From: an uncultured Saprospiraceae bacterium
Lineage (GTDB): Bacteria > Bacteroidota > Bacteroidia > Chitinophagales > Saprospiraceae
Length of the DNA: 19,873 bases
Assembly: GCA_937959375.1 (NCBI GenBank)
Contig: CALGLS010000079.1
Location: forward strand, 1-19,873
Reading direction: 5' to 3'
Below are positions 1-7,036 of this stretch, piece by piece. A program made the position numbers and the translations under genes. Positions within the stretch are counted from its first letter, which is position 1, and each line of letters opens with the position of its first letter. A model generated the notes under the pieces. It saw only the letters and a program-made list of their open reading frames with translations, searched no databases and was not told where the DNA came from.

Positions 1-197
1 AAAAAGGAGGAGTCACTACGAACCATATCGATAAATTCTTCCGTGTTGAAATTTGCTCTGGAAGCAGTTACCACAAAAGAGTCTAAAAATATCATCCCAA
101 AGTGACTGTAGATAGAGTCGGCTGGCTGAGCTTTTAGATCATTATCTGACAAAAAGGAAAGCAGAATGAGTGCAAGAAATAGAATTTGCTTATACAT
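1..197 (-). CDS. N-terminal part of a secreted protein of unknown function (cut by window edge)
   Basis: Reading leftward from the ATG at 197-195, the frame stays open for 65 codons to the window edge. It starts MYKQILFLALILLSFL, a typical Sec signal peptide (basic start, Leu/Ile-rich core), with processing likely near residue 24 (KAQ|PAD). The visible mature part reads DSIYSHFGMIFLDSFVVTAS and then an acidic, Phe-rich stretch ending VRSDSSF. I do not recognise the family well enough to name it. The start lies 49 bp beyond the fmt stop on the same strand, so the two may be co-transcribed with fmt first. Coding status rests on the uninterrupted frame and the clear signal peptide. Confidence 0.75.
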   Translation of the reverse strand, partial: MYKQILFLALILLSFLSDNDLKAQPADSIYSHFGMIFLDSFVVTASRANFNTEEFIDMVRSDSSF

Positions 198-246
198 TTA
201 TTAAAATAAAATTTTACTCAGACTAAATTTTCTTAACAGTTTAATT

Positions 247-1170
247 TTAAACATTGATGAATTTATAGCCATTTAAGAAATCTTTAACGGCCATTTTTCG
301 CTTTCCAGCTAATTTGACCTCTAAAGCATGGATAAATCCATCTTTTGTGGCAAACTTCATAAAGGACTTGGCATCTGTAACTAGCTGACCAGCAGTATGT
401 TGATGTTCAATTATTTCTTTTTCTGAAAGGAAAATCTTCAATTCCGTATCATCAATGGTTGTCCAAGCTGCAGGAAAAGGACTGAGCCCTCGAATGAAGT
501 TATGAACCAAGGCTGTTGGTTGATTAAAGTTGATTTCACAGCTTTCATGAAAGAGCTTTGGAGCCTTACTTACCTGTGAATTGTCCTGCGGTTTAAGCTT
601 ATAATCACCTTTTTCAATGGTTTGAACGCTTTTTAAAACGACTTTTGCGCCAAGCTCCATCATCTTATCGTGTACCATACCAGTTGTATCGTTTTCGCCA
701 ATTGGCAAACTTTCACTCATCAAAATATCTCCAGTATCAATGGCATGTTGCAAAAAGAAGGTCGTAACACCTGTTTCCTGCTCTCCGTTCATTACCGCCC
801 AGTGAATCGGAGCTGCACCTCTATACTTAGGAAGAAGGGAACCGTGAAGATTAATGGTTCCTATAGGAGGCATATCCCAAACGACAACCGGAAGCATCCG
901 GAATGCCACAACTACCTGTAAATCAGCTTTTAAACTTCTAAGTTCTTCAACAAATTCTGGATTTTTAAGATTTTTTGGCTGTAGAACCTTGAGCCCTTTT
1001 TCGACAGCATATCGCTTCACCGCTGATTGCAAAACCTTTTTGCCACCACGGCCACCCATCTTGTCGGTAGCAGTTATGACACCAACCACATTGTAACCAT
1101 TCTCGACTAGTGCGTCTAAAGTAGGGACTGCAAAATCAGGCGTTCCCATAAATACGATATTTAAACTCAT
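247..1170 (-). CDS. fmt: Methionyl-tRNA formyltransferase
   Basis: Cytoplasmic enzyme that transfers a formyl group from 10-formyltetrahydrofolate to methionyl-initiator tRNA. At 307 residues it has the usual family length. The N-terminal formyltransferase fold begins VFMGTPDFAVPTL (residues 6-18). The catalytic region holds N107 and H109 in INLHG, the SLLPKYRGAAPIHW signature (111-124) and D145 in HAIDTGDIL, which correspond to the Asn/His/Asp catalytic set of this family. The C-terminal OB-like domain (about 210-307) includes FIRGLSPFPAAWT. The ATG at 1170 gives the standard N-terminus MSLNIVFMGTPDF. It points away from the OmpA-like gene across a 342-bp gap and is followed 49 bp later by the truncated secreted protein on the same strand. 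No clear TAnnTTTG box was found upstream. Confidence 0.97.
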   Translation of the reverse strand: MSLNIVFMGTPDFAVPTLDALVENGYNVVGVITATDKMGGRGGKKVLQSAVKRYAVEKGLKVLQPKNLKNPEFVEELRSLKADLQVVVAFRMLPVVVWDMPPIGTINLHGSLLPKYRGAAPIHWAVMNGEQETGVTTFFLQHAIDTGDILMSESLPIGENDTTGMVHDKMMELGAKVVLKSVQTIEKGDYKLKPQDNSQVSKAPKLFHESCEINFNQPTALVHNFIRGLSPFPAAWTTIDDTELKIFLSEKEIIEHQHTAGQLVTDAKSFMKFATKDGFIHALEVKLAGKRKMAVKDFLNGYKFINV

Positions 1171-1512
1171 ATATAGTTCTTTGTTCTTTTATTAAATCTT
1201 GATCCTTAATTATTAAGGAAAAAATGCTCAATGTTACAGTGTACTAAATTTGTAAATGAAGCTGCAAATTTGCTCATTATGTTTTAAATAACGAGCAATT
1301 TTAGTAATTCTTATTCACATAAAAACGATAGCATTGAAGAGACACAACAAAAGAATATAGAAAAAAGTTATAGATTCGTTCTAATTGTATCCTCTAATAA
1401 GAAAACTTAAAGCACTAAATTCTTATTTTTGCACGCAACCTTATCGCTAAAAAAATCTACTATACAAGTAGAACTGGTTTTGTAAAAGATTAAAATAAAC
1501 AACAAATTAAAA
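1171..1512. other. Divergent intergenic region, fmt / OmpA-like gene
   Basis: A 342-bp AT-rich gap between two divergent genes. Apart from one good -7 box for the rightward gene (1424-1431) I see no ORF, RNA gene, strong hairpin or repeat. The fmt promoter must lie here, but no TAnnTTTG match on the minus strand was found. Confidence 0.6.
1424..1431 (+). promoter_or_regulatory. Putative Bacteroidota -7 box for the OmpA-like gene
   Basis: TATTTTTG matches the Bacteroidota -7 consensus TAnnTTTG exactly and is followed by GCACGCAACC. It would start transcription near 1437 and give a leader of about 75 nt before the ATG at 1513. No TTTG -33 element is seen at the expected distance, so the call rests on the -7 box and its position. 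Confidence 0.5.
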
Positions 1513-3387
1513 ATGGTTTTTGAAATGAGAAAACAACTTATCCTTGCCCTTGCTTTAGTATTCCCTTTTTTCCTGATGAGTCAAACCGTCATGGTTGAGG
1601 GGTATGTCTATGAAACAGGTAATAGAGGATACCTGCAACAGGCAACTGTCACCATCCTTGATAACGCTACTAAAGCAATCAAAGGTGAAGTATTTACAGA
1701 CGAAGCCGGTGTATTTAAAATGGGCTTACCAGCCGGTGTAGAATATTTAATTCGTGTAGAAAAGAAGCCTTTTGAAAAAATGGAAAAAGTTGTTTCTACC
1801 ATTGGAAAAGGTGAAGGTGAAAAAGTTTTTGTAAAATACGAAGTGAAACGAATGCCTGGTTATAATTTTGAGGTAACGCTAGCTCCAATGCGTAGTGATG
1901 AAGATGTGGTGGTAGATGCAATAGTTGGGGCTCGAATCGAAGTATATAACAATACGACCGACAAGGAAGTCATGAGCATTGAGAAAAGTACACAACACGT
2001 TTTTAATGTGCGCTTTGAACAAGGAAATCACTACACGGTTCTAATCCGAAAAGAAGGCTATTTCCACAAGCGACTTGAGGCATATGTAAACGTCAAAGGA
2101 TGTATCCTTTGTTTTGATGGAGTAGGAGATGTGAAGCCGGGAGTCGCAGATGTATTGACGGAGGGTTTTGAGATGGGAACACTTTTGGCCAACGTAGAAA
2201 TGATACCGATCGAGCTGAATAAGGAAATTACAATTGAAAATATCTACTATGATTATAACAGTTCACGAATCAAAACAGCTGCAAAAAAGGAATTAGACAA
2301 ATTGGTCGTTCTTTTGAAAGATAACAATAACCTGCTAGTTGAAATTGGATCTCATACAGATTCACGTGGTGATTCAAAATACAACCAAGGCTTGTCTCAA
2401 AAGAGAGCACAATCTGTTGTAAATTATCTTTCGAAAAATGGAATTGTAAAACAAAACTTAATCCCAAGAGGATATGGAGAATCTAAGTTGGTTAACCGAT
2501 GTGGCAACGGAGTAGAGTGTTCTGAAAGAAGACATCAACAAAACAGACGTACTGAATTAAAAGTAGTCGGTTTTGTAAATAAAAGCCAAACGGATAATCG
2601 CTCTTTGGTAGAACTAAAAGAGGAAGAAAAGTTCGAACGTATGTTGGCTGAACTTGAAGGTTCTGAAATCAAAGTGAAAGAAGGAGAGACTGTTCCAGAC
2701 GAAATCAAGAATCAAAAAGATACAAGAAAAGACGTTGAGCAAAAGATTGAAACAGTAAAAGAGAAAACCAAAACAACTGCAATACAAAGACCTGAAAAAA
2801 AGATAGAGGAAACAGCTAGTACTGTAATCTCAAATACACAACGACCTTCTGGTGCTAATACTCAAAGACCAGCAGTAAATAAGCCAGACGTGACCAAAAA
2901 GATCGACACAAAATTACCTAAGAAGGATAAGGACATTACGGTACACAATCCGAAGCCACAGCAAAAAGATAAGGCCAAAACGAAATTGGAAAAGACAAAG
3001 GCAAAAATAAATGCTGAGCAATCAACAGATAGATCTGAAGAATTTGATGACTCAGATACAGTCCGTGAAGATGATTCTAAATTGGTTTCTGGCCTTGAAG
3101 TTACCTCTGCTAGAGAATTAAAGAAGCCAAAACAACTTTCAAGATCTTACACAGGATACAGAGTTGAATTTATTACTTCTTTGTCAGAACTTCCGATTAG
3201 CCACCAAATATTTTCCCGCCACGGTAACATTGTGGTTGAAGAAAACAAAGATGGAAATTTTGCTTACTTACTTGGTGACTTTGATGACAAAGAAGATGCT
3301 AATGACTTTTTAAATAACATTTTGATTAAACGATATCCTGGAGCTAGAGTGGTGCAATTTGAAAAGGGACGGAGGATTATGAGATAA
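1513..3387 (+). CDS. OmpA-family envelope protein with regulatory-like N-terminal domains and C-terminal SPOR-like domain
   Basis: 624-residue secreted protein that probably links the outer membrane or periplasm to peptidoglycan. A signal peptide occupies about residues 5-24 (MRKQLILALALVFPFFLMSQ). ATG codons at 1513 and 1525 are both possible; the second gives the more canonical signal peptide. Residues ~27-110 look like a carboxypeptidase regulatory-like beta-sandwich (GYVYE..ATVTILD..FTDEAGVFKMGLPAG), and ~125-232 like a second one. Residues ~236-353 are an OmpA C-terminal domain with the diaminopimelate-binding pattern: D283 and R285 in HTDSRGDSKYN, SQKRAQSVVNYL, GYGES and NRRTEL, plus the Cys pair common in Bacteroidota copies. 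A Lys/Glu/Thr/Pro-rich linker (~365-545) leads to a SPOR-like module at 549-620 (YRVEFITS...YLLGDFDDKEDA...RVVQFEKGRRI). A perfect hairpin terminator follows the stop. Peptidoglycan binding is inferred from the family. Confidence 0.9.
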   Translation: MVFEMRKQLILALALVFPFFLMSQTVMVEGYVYETGNRGYLQQATVTILDNATKAIKGEVFTDEAGVFKMGLPAGVEYLIRVEKKPFEKMEKVVSTIGKGEGEKVFVKYEVKRMPGYNFEVTLAPMRSDEDVVVDAIVGARIEVYNNTTDKEVMSIEKSTQHVFNVRFEQGNHYTVLIRKEGYFHKRLEAYVNVKGCILCFDGVGDVKPGVADVLTEGFEMGTLLANVEMIPIELNKEITIENIYYDYNSSRIKTAAKKELDKLVVLLKDNNNLLVEIGSHTDSRGDSKYNQGLSQKRAQSVVNYLSKNGIVKQNLIPRGYGESKLVNRCGNGVECSERRHQQNRRTELKVVGFVNKSQTDNRSLVELKEEEKFERMLAELEGSEIKVKEGETVPDEIKNQKDTRKDVEQKIETVKEKTKTTAIQRPEKKIEETASTVISNTQRPSGANTQRPAVNKPDVTKKIDTKLPKKDKDITVHNPKPQQKDKAKTKLEKTKAKINAEQSTDRSEEFDDSDTVREDDSKLVSGLEVTSARELKKPKQLSRSYTGYRVEFITSLSELPISHQIFSRHGNIVVEENKDGNFAYLLGDFDDKEDANDFLNNILIKRYPGARVVQFEKGRRIMR

Positions 3388-3389
3388 GG

Positions 3390-3438
3390 CCAAATAAAAA
3401 ATGCGCTGTTGATTTTCAACAGCGCATTTTTTATTTGG
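3390..3438. terminator. Perfect 23-bp hairpin, probable bidirectional Rho-independent terminator
   Basis: The arms at 3390-3412 and 3416-3438 are perfectly complementary over 23 bp with a 3-nt TTT loop. The GC-rich centre (GCGCTGTTGA) is flanked by an A-run on the left and a T-run on the right. That is terminator architecture on either strand. It begins 3 nt after the stop of the OmpA-like gene and could also stop leftward transcripts, including those from the DUF547 gene ending at 3543. Confidence 0.9.
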
Positions 3439-3532
3439 AGTTTCAGTTCTAGTCTCAGTTTCAATGTCAGTTGCCCGCAATTCGTAGCTCCCCCGTCAGA
3501 CGAGCATTCTAATTCTAATTCCAACCAACTCC
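3437..3532. repeat. Intergenic core repeat, copy A
   Basis: The segment runs from GGAGTT to the complementary AACTCC. Its centre (3471-3510) reads TTGCCCGCAATTCGTAGCTC, then CCCCGTCAGACGAGCATTCT. On its left are irregular AGTTTC/AGTTCT-like units; on its right the hexamers TTCTAA TTCTAA TTCCAA. The same core occurs at 11190-11227 (clear match) and 6156-6187 (shorter match). It fills the space between the terminator and the end of the DUF547 gene. It has no coding potential. Confidence 0.65.
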
Positions 3533-3542
3533 ACTGGTTAAC

Positions 3543-4763
3543 TTACTCATTCAGAGCCCAATCATACTCCATATACTTTACCTTTGCTCCTTTGTCAGCC
3601 TTAGAAGATGCATACTTATTGATGTAGGTAACAATATCTCCAAAGTCAACCGCATACCATTCAAAAATCTTAGAAATTTCAATTTCGTTTGCACCTACTT
3701 TGTTGTAAGAATTGTTGTTGATGAATGCTTTTGCTTGACGTTGAAAATTTGATTCTAAGTTCTTCGAAGTCCATGCTTTGTTTAGAATTGGAGGACAAGA
3801 TTTTGCAGCACAGTTTACAGCAAAGTGGATCCTTGCATCTTTGTAAGTAGGACGAAGAATATCATTTTCAATATTATTTAATGAATACGTTTTGCCACCT
3901 AATTTGATCCATTTTTTGTCCCAAGGTTTTCCACCTTCTAAGTCAGTTATACTTTTGACAGGATAATTGTCAACAATTAATTTTACAGTAAAAGCATTGT
4001 AAGCATTAATCCAATAAGCCATTTTCTCACCTTTTGACCAAGCATCTTTTATTGGATTGTCAGCAAGTGTTTTTAGGTATTTATCAAGCTTAGCCCCATC
4101 ACTTTTGAAACCCTTGTAATTTACTTTTCCGCTAGCACTTACATACTTACTAAGTAGAGCATTCCAGTCACTGTGTTTGTGAATTGGATTAGCCTGAATA
4201 TCTTTTGGTTTAGCTTCGATTTCTTTTTTCACTTTATCAATTCCAGTGCTAGTTGTTTTTATTGGATCTTTAATTACTGGAGGCTTAGAAGTATTCACTG
4301 AAGGTGGCGGTGGTGCCGTAGTCGTAGAACTAGTGCTTACGGTTTTGCCAGAAGGTCTAGGAGGATTATTGACCTCAACATCTTGTACCGATGGCTTTTG
4401 TTTTTGCTCTACATTTTTAATGGCTTCCTTGGTTGCTTCAACCTTGTCTTTTACGGTCTCAGTCATTTTTGAACCAGTTCTCTCAGCTACTTCTTTTACC
4501 TTTTCAGTAATGCCTACTTTGTCGGTCATTTCTGTAGCTGAATTGTTGATCTTATTTGCCATTTCCTTTGTGATTTCCTCACCTGCTGCTTGAGCGGGAG
4601 CTACTTTATCTTCTATTTTATTTGCTGCTTGAGAAACGACATCAGCGGTTTTTGTTGTCACTGCCTTAGCCGTTGTTGAATGATCTTGTGATCCATCAGA
4701 ATCACAGGCAATGAAGCTAAAAATAACTAAAGTCAAAAAGGTAATTAATCTTAGGTTTTTCAT
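3543..4763 (-). CDS. DUF547-domain lipoprotein
   Basis: 406 residues. The N-terminus MKNLRLITFLTLVIFSFIAC is a lipoprotein signal peptide with C20 as the lipidated residue; the acidic residues just after it (DSD) could act as a Bacteroidota surface-export signal, which is tentative. Residues ~45-120 are Ala/Lys/Glu/Thr-rich and read like repeated amphipathic helices (EMANKINNSATEMTDKV, KVKEVAERTGSKMTETVKDK). A Pro/Thr/Ser-rich linker covers ~125-170. DUF547 spans about 198-400, with the family landmarks YWINAYNAF (250-258), SLNNIENDILRP (294-305) and ARIHFAVNCAAKSCPPI (310-326, containing C318 and C323). The biochemical role of DUF547 is unknown to me. The gene stands alone, converging on the OmpA-like gene and diverging from gldA. 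Confidence 0.88.
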   Translation of the reverse strand: MKNLRLITFLTLVIFSFIACDSDGSQDHSTTAKAVTTKTADVVSQAANKIEDKVAPAQAAGEEITKEMANKINNSATEMTDKVGITEKVKEVAERTGSKMTETVKDKVEATKEAIKNVEQKQKPSVQDVEVNNPPRPSGKTVSTSSTTTAPPPPSVNTSKPPVIKDPIKTTSTGIDKVKKEIEAKPKDIQANPIHKHSDWNALLSKYVSASGKVNYKGFKSDGAKLDKYLKTLADNPIKDAWSKGEKMAYWINAYNAFTVKLIVDNYPVKSITDLEGGKPWDKKWIKLGGKTYSLNNIENDILRPTYKDARIHFAVNCAAKSCPPILNKAWTSKNLESNFQRQAKAFINNNSYNKVGANEIEISKIFEWYAVDFGDIVTYINKYASSKADKGAKVKYMEYDWALNE

Positions 4764-4870
4764 GATGAAACGTTTTTTTAGTTCTTTTTACAAAAAAAGG
4801 GTAATTATTTTAAATGTGAACTTGAATTGATTGTTAAACTATTTTTGAAAAATAAGGTGCTCAGAAATCT

Positions 4871-4886
4871 ATCTGGCTAGCCAAAT
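4871..4886. promoter_or_regulatory. 16-bp near-palindrome, possible operator
   Basis: TGGCTAGCCA at 4874-4883 is a perfect 10-bp palindrome, extending to 14 matches over 16 positions. It lies just downstream of the leftward -7 box at 4893-4900, where a repressor of the DUF547 gene might bind. Short palindromes arise by chance, so the functional claim is weak. Confidence 0.25.
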
Positions 4887-4892
4887 TTGCTC

Positions 4893-4900
4893 CAAAATTA
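4893..4900 (-). promoter_or_regulatory. Putative -7 box for the DUF547 gene
   Basis: On the minus strand this reads TAATTTTG, an exact TAnnTTTG match. It would give a leader of about 120 nt. No -33 TTTG is visible at the usual spacing. Confidence 0.35.
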
Positions 4901-5101
4901 TCATTATTATCTCCACTTAAACAGTCATTTAAAATAATATGTTGTAAAATCCTGCTGGCTTTGTTAAGAATCGGACATTTACGTGAGATTATAAATACAA
5001 AGCTAAACTGTGCTAAAAACCATTTTTACTGTGTGGAACTGGTGGTTTATCAAATGATTGAAAGCTTTGTCTTTTTTCCAGAAATAAGAGTTAAAATAGG
5101 C

Positions 5102-5132
5102 TTTGGACATGCTACGAAATTTATTACTTTTA
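5102..5132 (+). promoter_or_regulatory. Putative Bacteroidota promoter for the gldA operon
   Basis: TTTG (5102-5105) is followed after 19 bp by TACTTTTA (5125-5132), seven of eight positions fitting a -7 TAnnTTTG box when the two n positions are counted as free. The spacing falls in the range usual for the phylum. Transcription would start near 5138, about 75 nt before the gldA ATG. An 11-bp palindrome, AGTTCTGAACT (5143-5153), sits directly downstream. Confidence 0.5.
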
Positions 5133-5213
5133 CACACGTTTAAGTTCTGAACTCTTAGCAATTAAATTTACTTGTAATACGATTTTTTATAACGAATGTT
5201 GAATGATTGAAAT

Positions 5214-6122
5214 ATGTCCGTAAAGGTAGAACAATTAACGAAAATATACGGTGAGCAGAAGGCGATCGACTCTATTAGCTTTGAAGCTAACAAAGGTGAG
5301 GTATTAGGCTTTCTGGGACCCAACGGTGCCGGTAAAACAACCACGATGAAAATCGTAACTTGTTTTATTCCACAATCAAGTGGGAAAGCTACAGTTTGTG
5401 GTTTTGATACTGAAACGCATCCGATAGAGGTGCGCAAAGAGATTGGATATTTGCCAGAGCATAATCCGCTCTATAAAGAAATGTATGTCAAGGAATATCT
5501 GACCTTCATCGCGGGTGTACACAAACTATCGAATAAAAGGCAGCGAATCGACGAGATGATTGAACGAACCGGATTGGGATTAGAACAAAAAAAGAAGATT
5601 GGTGCACTCTCAAAAGGATATCGTCAAAGAGTCGGTTTGGCACAAGCCATGTTACATGATCCCTCAGTTTTGATTTTGGATGAACCCACTTCAGGACTTG
5701 ATCCAAATCAACTTGTTGAAATCAGAAATTTGATCAAATCCTTTGGGAAGGAAAAAACGGTTATCTTCTCAACCCACATTATGCAAGAGGTGCAAGCTAT
5801 TTGTGATCGGGTCTTGATTATCAATAGAGGAAAAATCGTAGCCGATGACCCCATTGAAAATTTACAACAGAGAGTTAGAGGCGAAGCAATTGTAACGGTT
5901 GAGTTTATGCAAAAAACAACGATTGATAAATTGCGAAACATAGAAGGAGTGGAGCAAGTGGAATCTATAGGTGATAATAAATGGAAGTTGATAGCTAGTG
6001 CTGAAATGGATGTGCGTCCTCATATTTTCAATTTTGCAGTAAAAGAAAACTTAGTATTGCTTGGAATGAACAAAGATCTGTTTAGTGTGGAGGATGTTTT
6101 CCAGCAGTTGACTAGAGAGTAG
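5214..6122 (+). CDS. gldA: Gliding-motility ABC transporter, ATP-binding subunit GldA
   Basis: 302-residue cytoplasmic ATPase of the GldA-GldF-GldG ABC transporter, which is required for gliding in Flavobacterium johnsoniae; the transported substrate is not established. Visible motifs: Walker A GPNGAGKTT (35-43), a Q-loop region with Glu in place of Gln (YLPEHNPLY, 79-87), ABC signature LSKGYRQ (132-138), Walker B VLILDEP (152-158), D-loop SGLD (160-163) and switch His H188 in FSTHIMQEV. The C-terminal third (~215-302) is the extension seen in GldA-like ATPases. The ATG at 5214 gives MSVKVEQLTKIYG, the expected start. It is the first gene of the gld cluster, with gldF 135 bp downstream past an inverted-repeat element. 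The Glu in the Q-loop is conserved in GldA as far as I recall. Confidence 0.95.
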   Translation: MSVKVEQLTKIYGEQKAIDSISFEANKGEVLGFLGPNGAGKTTTMKIVTCFIPQSSGKATVCGFDTETHPIEVRKEIGYLPEHNPLYKEMYVKEYLTFIAGVHKLSNKRQRIDEMIERTGLGLEQKKKIGALSKGYRQRVGLAQAMLHDPSVLILDEPTSGLDPNQLVEIRNLIKSFGKEKTVIFSTHIMQEVQAICDRVLIINRGKIVADDPIENLQQRVRGEAIVTVEFMQKTTIDKLRNIEGVEQVESIGDNKWKLIASAEMDVRPHIFNFAVKENLVLLGMNKDLFSVEDVFQQLTRE

Positions 6123-6214
6123 GGAAGACGGAAGACCGAAGACCGAAGACGGAGGTTTCCCGCAATCGTAGTTCGCGTTAGAAGAGAGCTTCGGACTTCG
6201 GACTTCCGTCTCCC
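6122..6214. repeat. Intergenic core repeat, copy C, with complementary hexamer arms (gldA-gldF gap)
   Basis: The left arm 6122-6148 is built of GACGGAA/GACCGAA units and the right arm 6189-6214 of CGGACTT units; they pair over about 26 bp with three differences. Between them lies TTTCCCGCAATCGTAGTTCG, then CGTTAGAAGAG (6156-6187), which resembles the cores at 3471 and 11190. As RNA this would form a long hairpin within the gldA-gldF transcript. There is no T-run, so a terminator is unlikely. Confidence 0.7.
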
Positions 6215-6257
6215 ATCTCTCCTCCCAATAATTAAACAACCACAATGAATTAAACAT

Positions 6258-6989
6258 ATGTACAGTATTTTTCAAAAAGAAGTTAAAGCATTTTTTTCCT
6301 CCATGGTAGGGTATGTCGTGATCGGAGTTTTTCTGATTATGCTTGGTTTGGTGATGTGGGTATTTGAAGACTCATCCGTTTTGAGTTATAACTATGCCTC
6401 CATGGATTCGCTGTTTAGTATGGCACCCATGATTTTTACTTTTTTGATACCAGCGATTACGATGCGGTCTTTCGCAGAAGAAAAACAAACAGGAACGATA
6501 GAATTATTGACAACTCGGCCCTTAAGTGATTTGGAAATCATTCTCGGAAAGTATTTTGCAAACTTATTGTTACTTTTCTTTGCATTGATTCCAACGCTAC
6601 TTTATTATTATACCATTTACCAATTAGGTTCTCCAAAAGGTAATTTAGATTCGGGAGCAATCATGGGCTCATATATAGGTTTGTTTTTGCTAGGTGGTGC
6701 ATTTATTGCGATCGGATTATTCGCATCATCACTTTCCAGCAATCAAATCACAGCATTCATTTTAGCAACCTTTCTCTGCTTCTTTATTCATTGGGCTTTT
6801 TATTACTTGAGTAAAATGCCTGGTTTTGTTGGAACCATCGATGATATCGTTCAACGAATTGGAATGGAATATCATTACCTGTCAATCAGTCGAGGCTTGA
6901 TCGATAGTCGTGATGTCGTTTACTTTTTATCCGTCATAGCATTCTTCTTGGGATGTACACAGGTTTCATTAGGTAGCAGAAAATGGTAA
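6258..6989 (+). CDS. gldF: Gliding-motility ABC transporter, permease subunit GldF
   Basis: 243-residue inner-membrane protein of the ABC-2 permease type, the membrane partner of GldA. Six hydrophobic segments can be read at about 16-36, 52-70, 99-121, 138-158, 163-184 and 220-238. The conserved cytoplasmic loop after the second segment carries MRSFAEEKQTGTIELLTTRP (69-88), the EExxGTxE pattern of ABC-2 exporters. The ATG at 6258 gives MYSIFQKEVKAFFSSMVGYV, the standard GldF N-terminus. Length and order fit the family. It lies between gldA and gldG on the same strand, and its stop codon forms the start of a short hairpin leading to gldG. Confidence 0.95.
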   Translation: MYSIFQKEVKAFFSSMVGYVVIGVFLIMLGLVMWVFEDSSVLSYNYASMDSLFSMAPMIFTFLIPAITMRSFAEEKQTGTIELLTTRPLSDLEIILGKYFANLLLLFFALIPTLLYYYTIYQLGSPKGNLDSGAIMGSYIGLFLLGGAFIAIGLFASSLSSNQITAFILATFLCFFIHWAFYYLSKMPGFVGTIDDIVQRIGMEYHYLSISRGLIDSRDVVYFLSVIAFFLGCTQVSLGSRKW

Positions 6990-7016
6990 GTAGGTGAATA
7001 AATTGAACACCTACTT
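6988..7016. repeat. Short perfect hairpin in the gldF-gldG gap
   Basis: AAGTAGGTG (6988-6996) pairs perfectly with CACCTACTT (7008-7016) around an 11-nt loop. It begins inside the gldF stop codon and ends 20 nt before the gldG ATG at 7037. The only in-frame upstream start for gldG, a TTG at 7016-7018, begins at the last base of the stem, which argues against its use. Confidence 0.55.
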
Positions 7017-7036
7017 TGATCGTCAAAATTGAACAA

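Larger units (their letters stand above)
4764..5213. other. Divergent intergenic region, DUF547 gene / gldA
   Basis: 450 bp, AT-rich. It contains a good candidate promoter for gldA (5102-5132), a -7-like box for the DUF547 gene (4893-4900) and two short palindromes next to them (4871-4886 and 5143-5153). A TATTTTTG also occurs near 4842, 370 bp from gldA. I see no convincing gene; the only frame of any length (4961-5143) lacks a recognisable protein. Confidence 0.6.

Noticed and set aside
4246..4593. 115-codon plus-strand open frame, Val/Leu/Thr-rich
   Set aside because: It is the antisense of the low-complexity stalk and linker of the DUF547 lipoprotein; the repeated codon pattern keeps the opposite strand open. 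No independent promoter or family.
4961..5143. 60-codon open frame upstream of gldA
   Set aside because: AT-rich chance frame overlapping the likely gldA promoter; no signal peptide, domain or start context.
7016..7036. TTG-started extension of gldG
   Set aside because: The TTG begins at the last base of the 9-bp hairpin stem; the ATG at 7037 gives the usual MANNKKTQ start.
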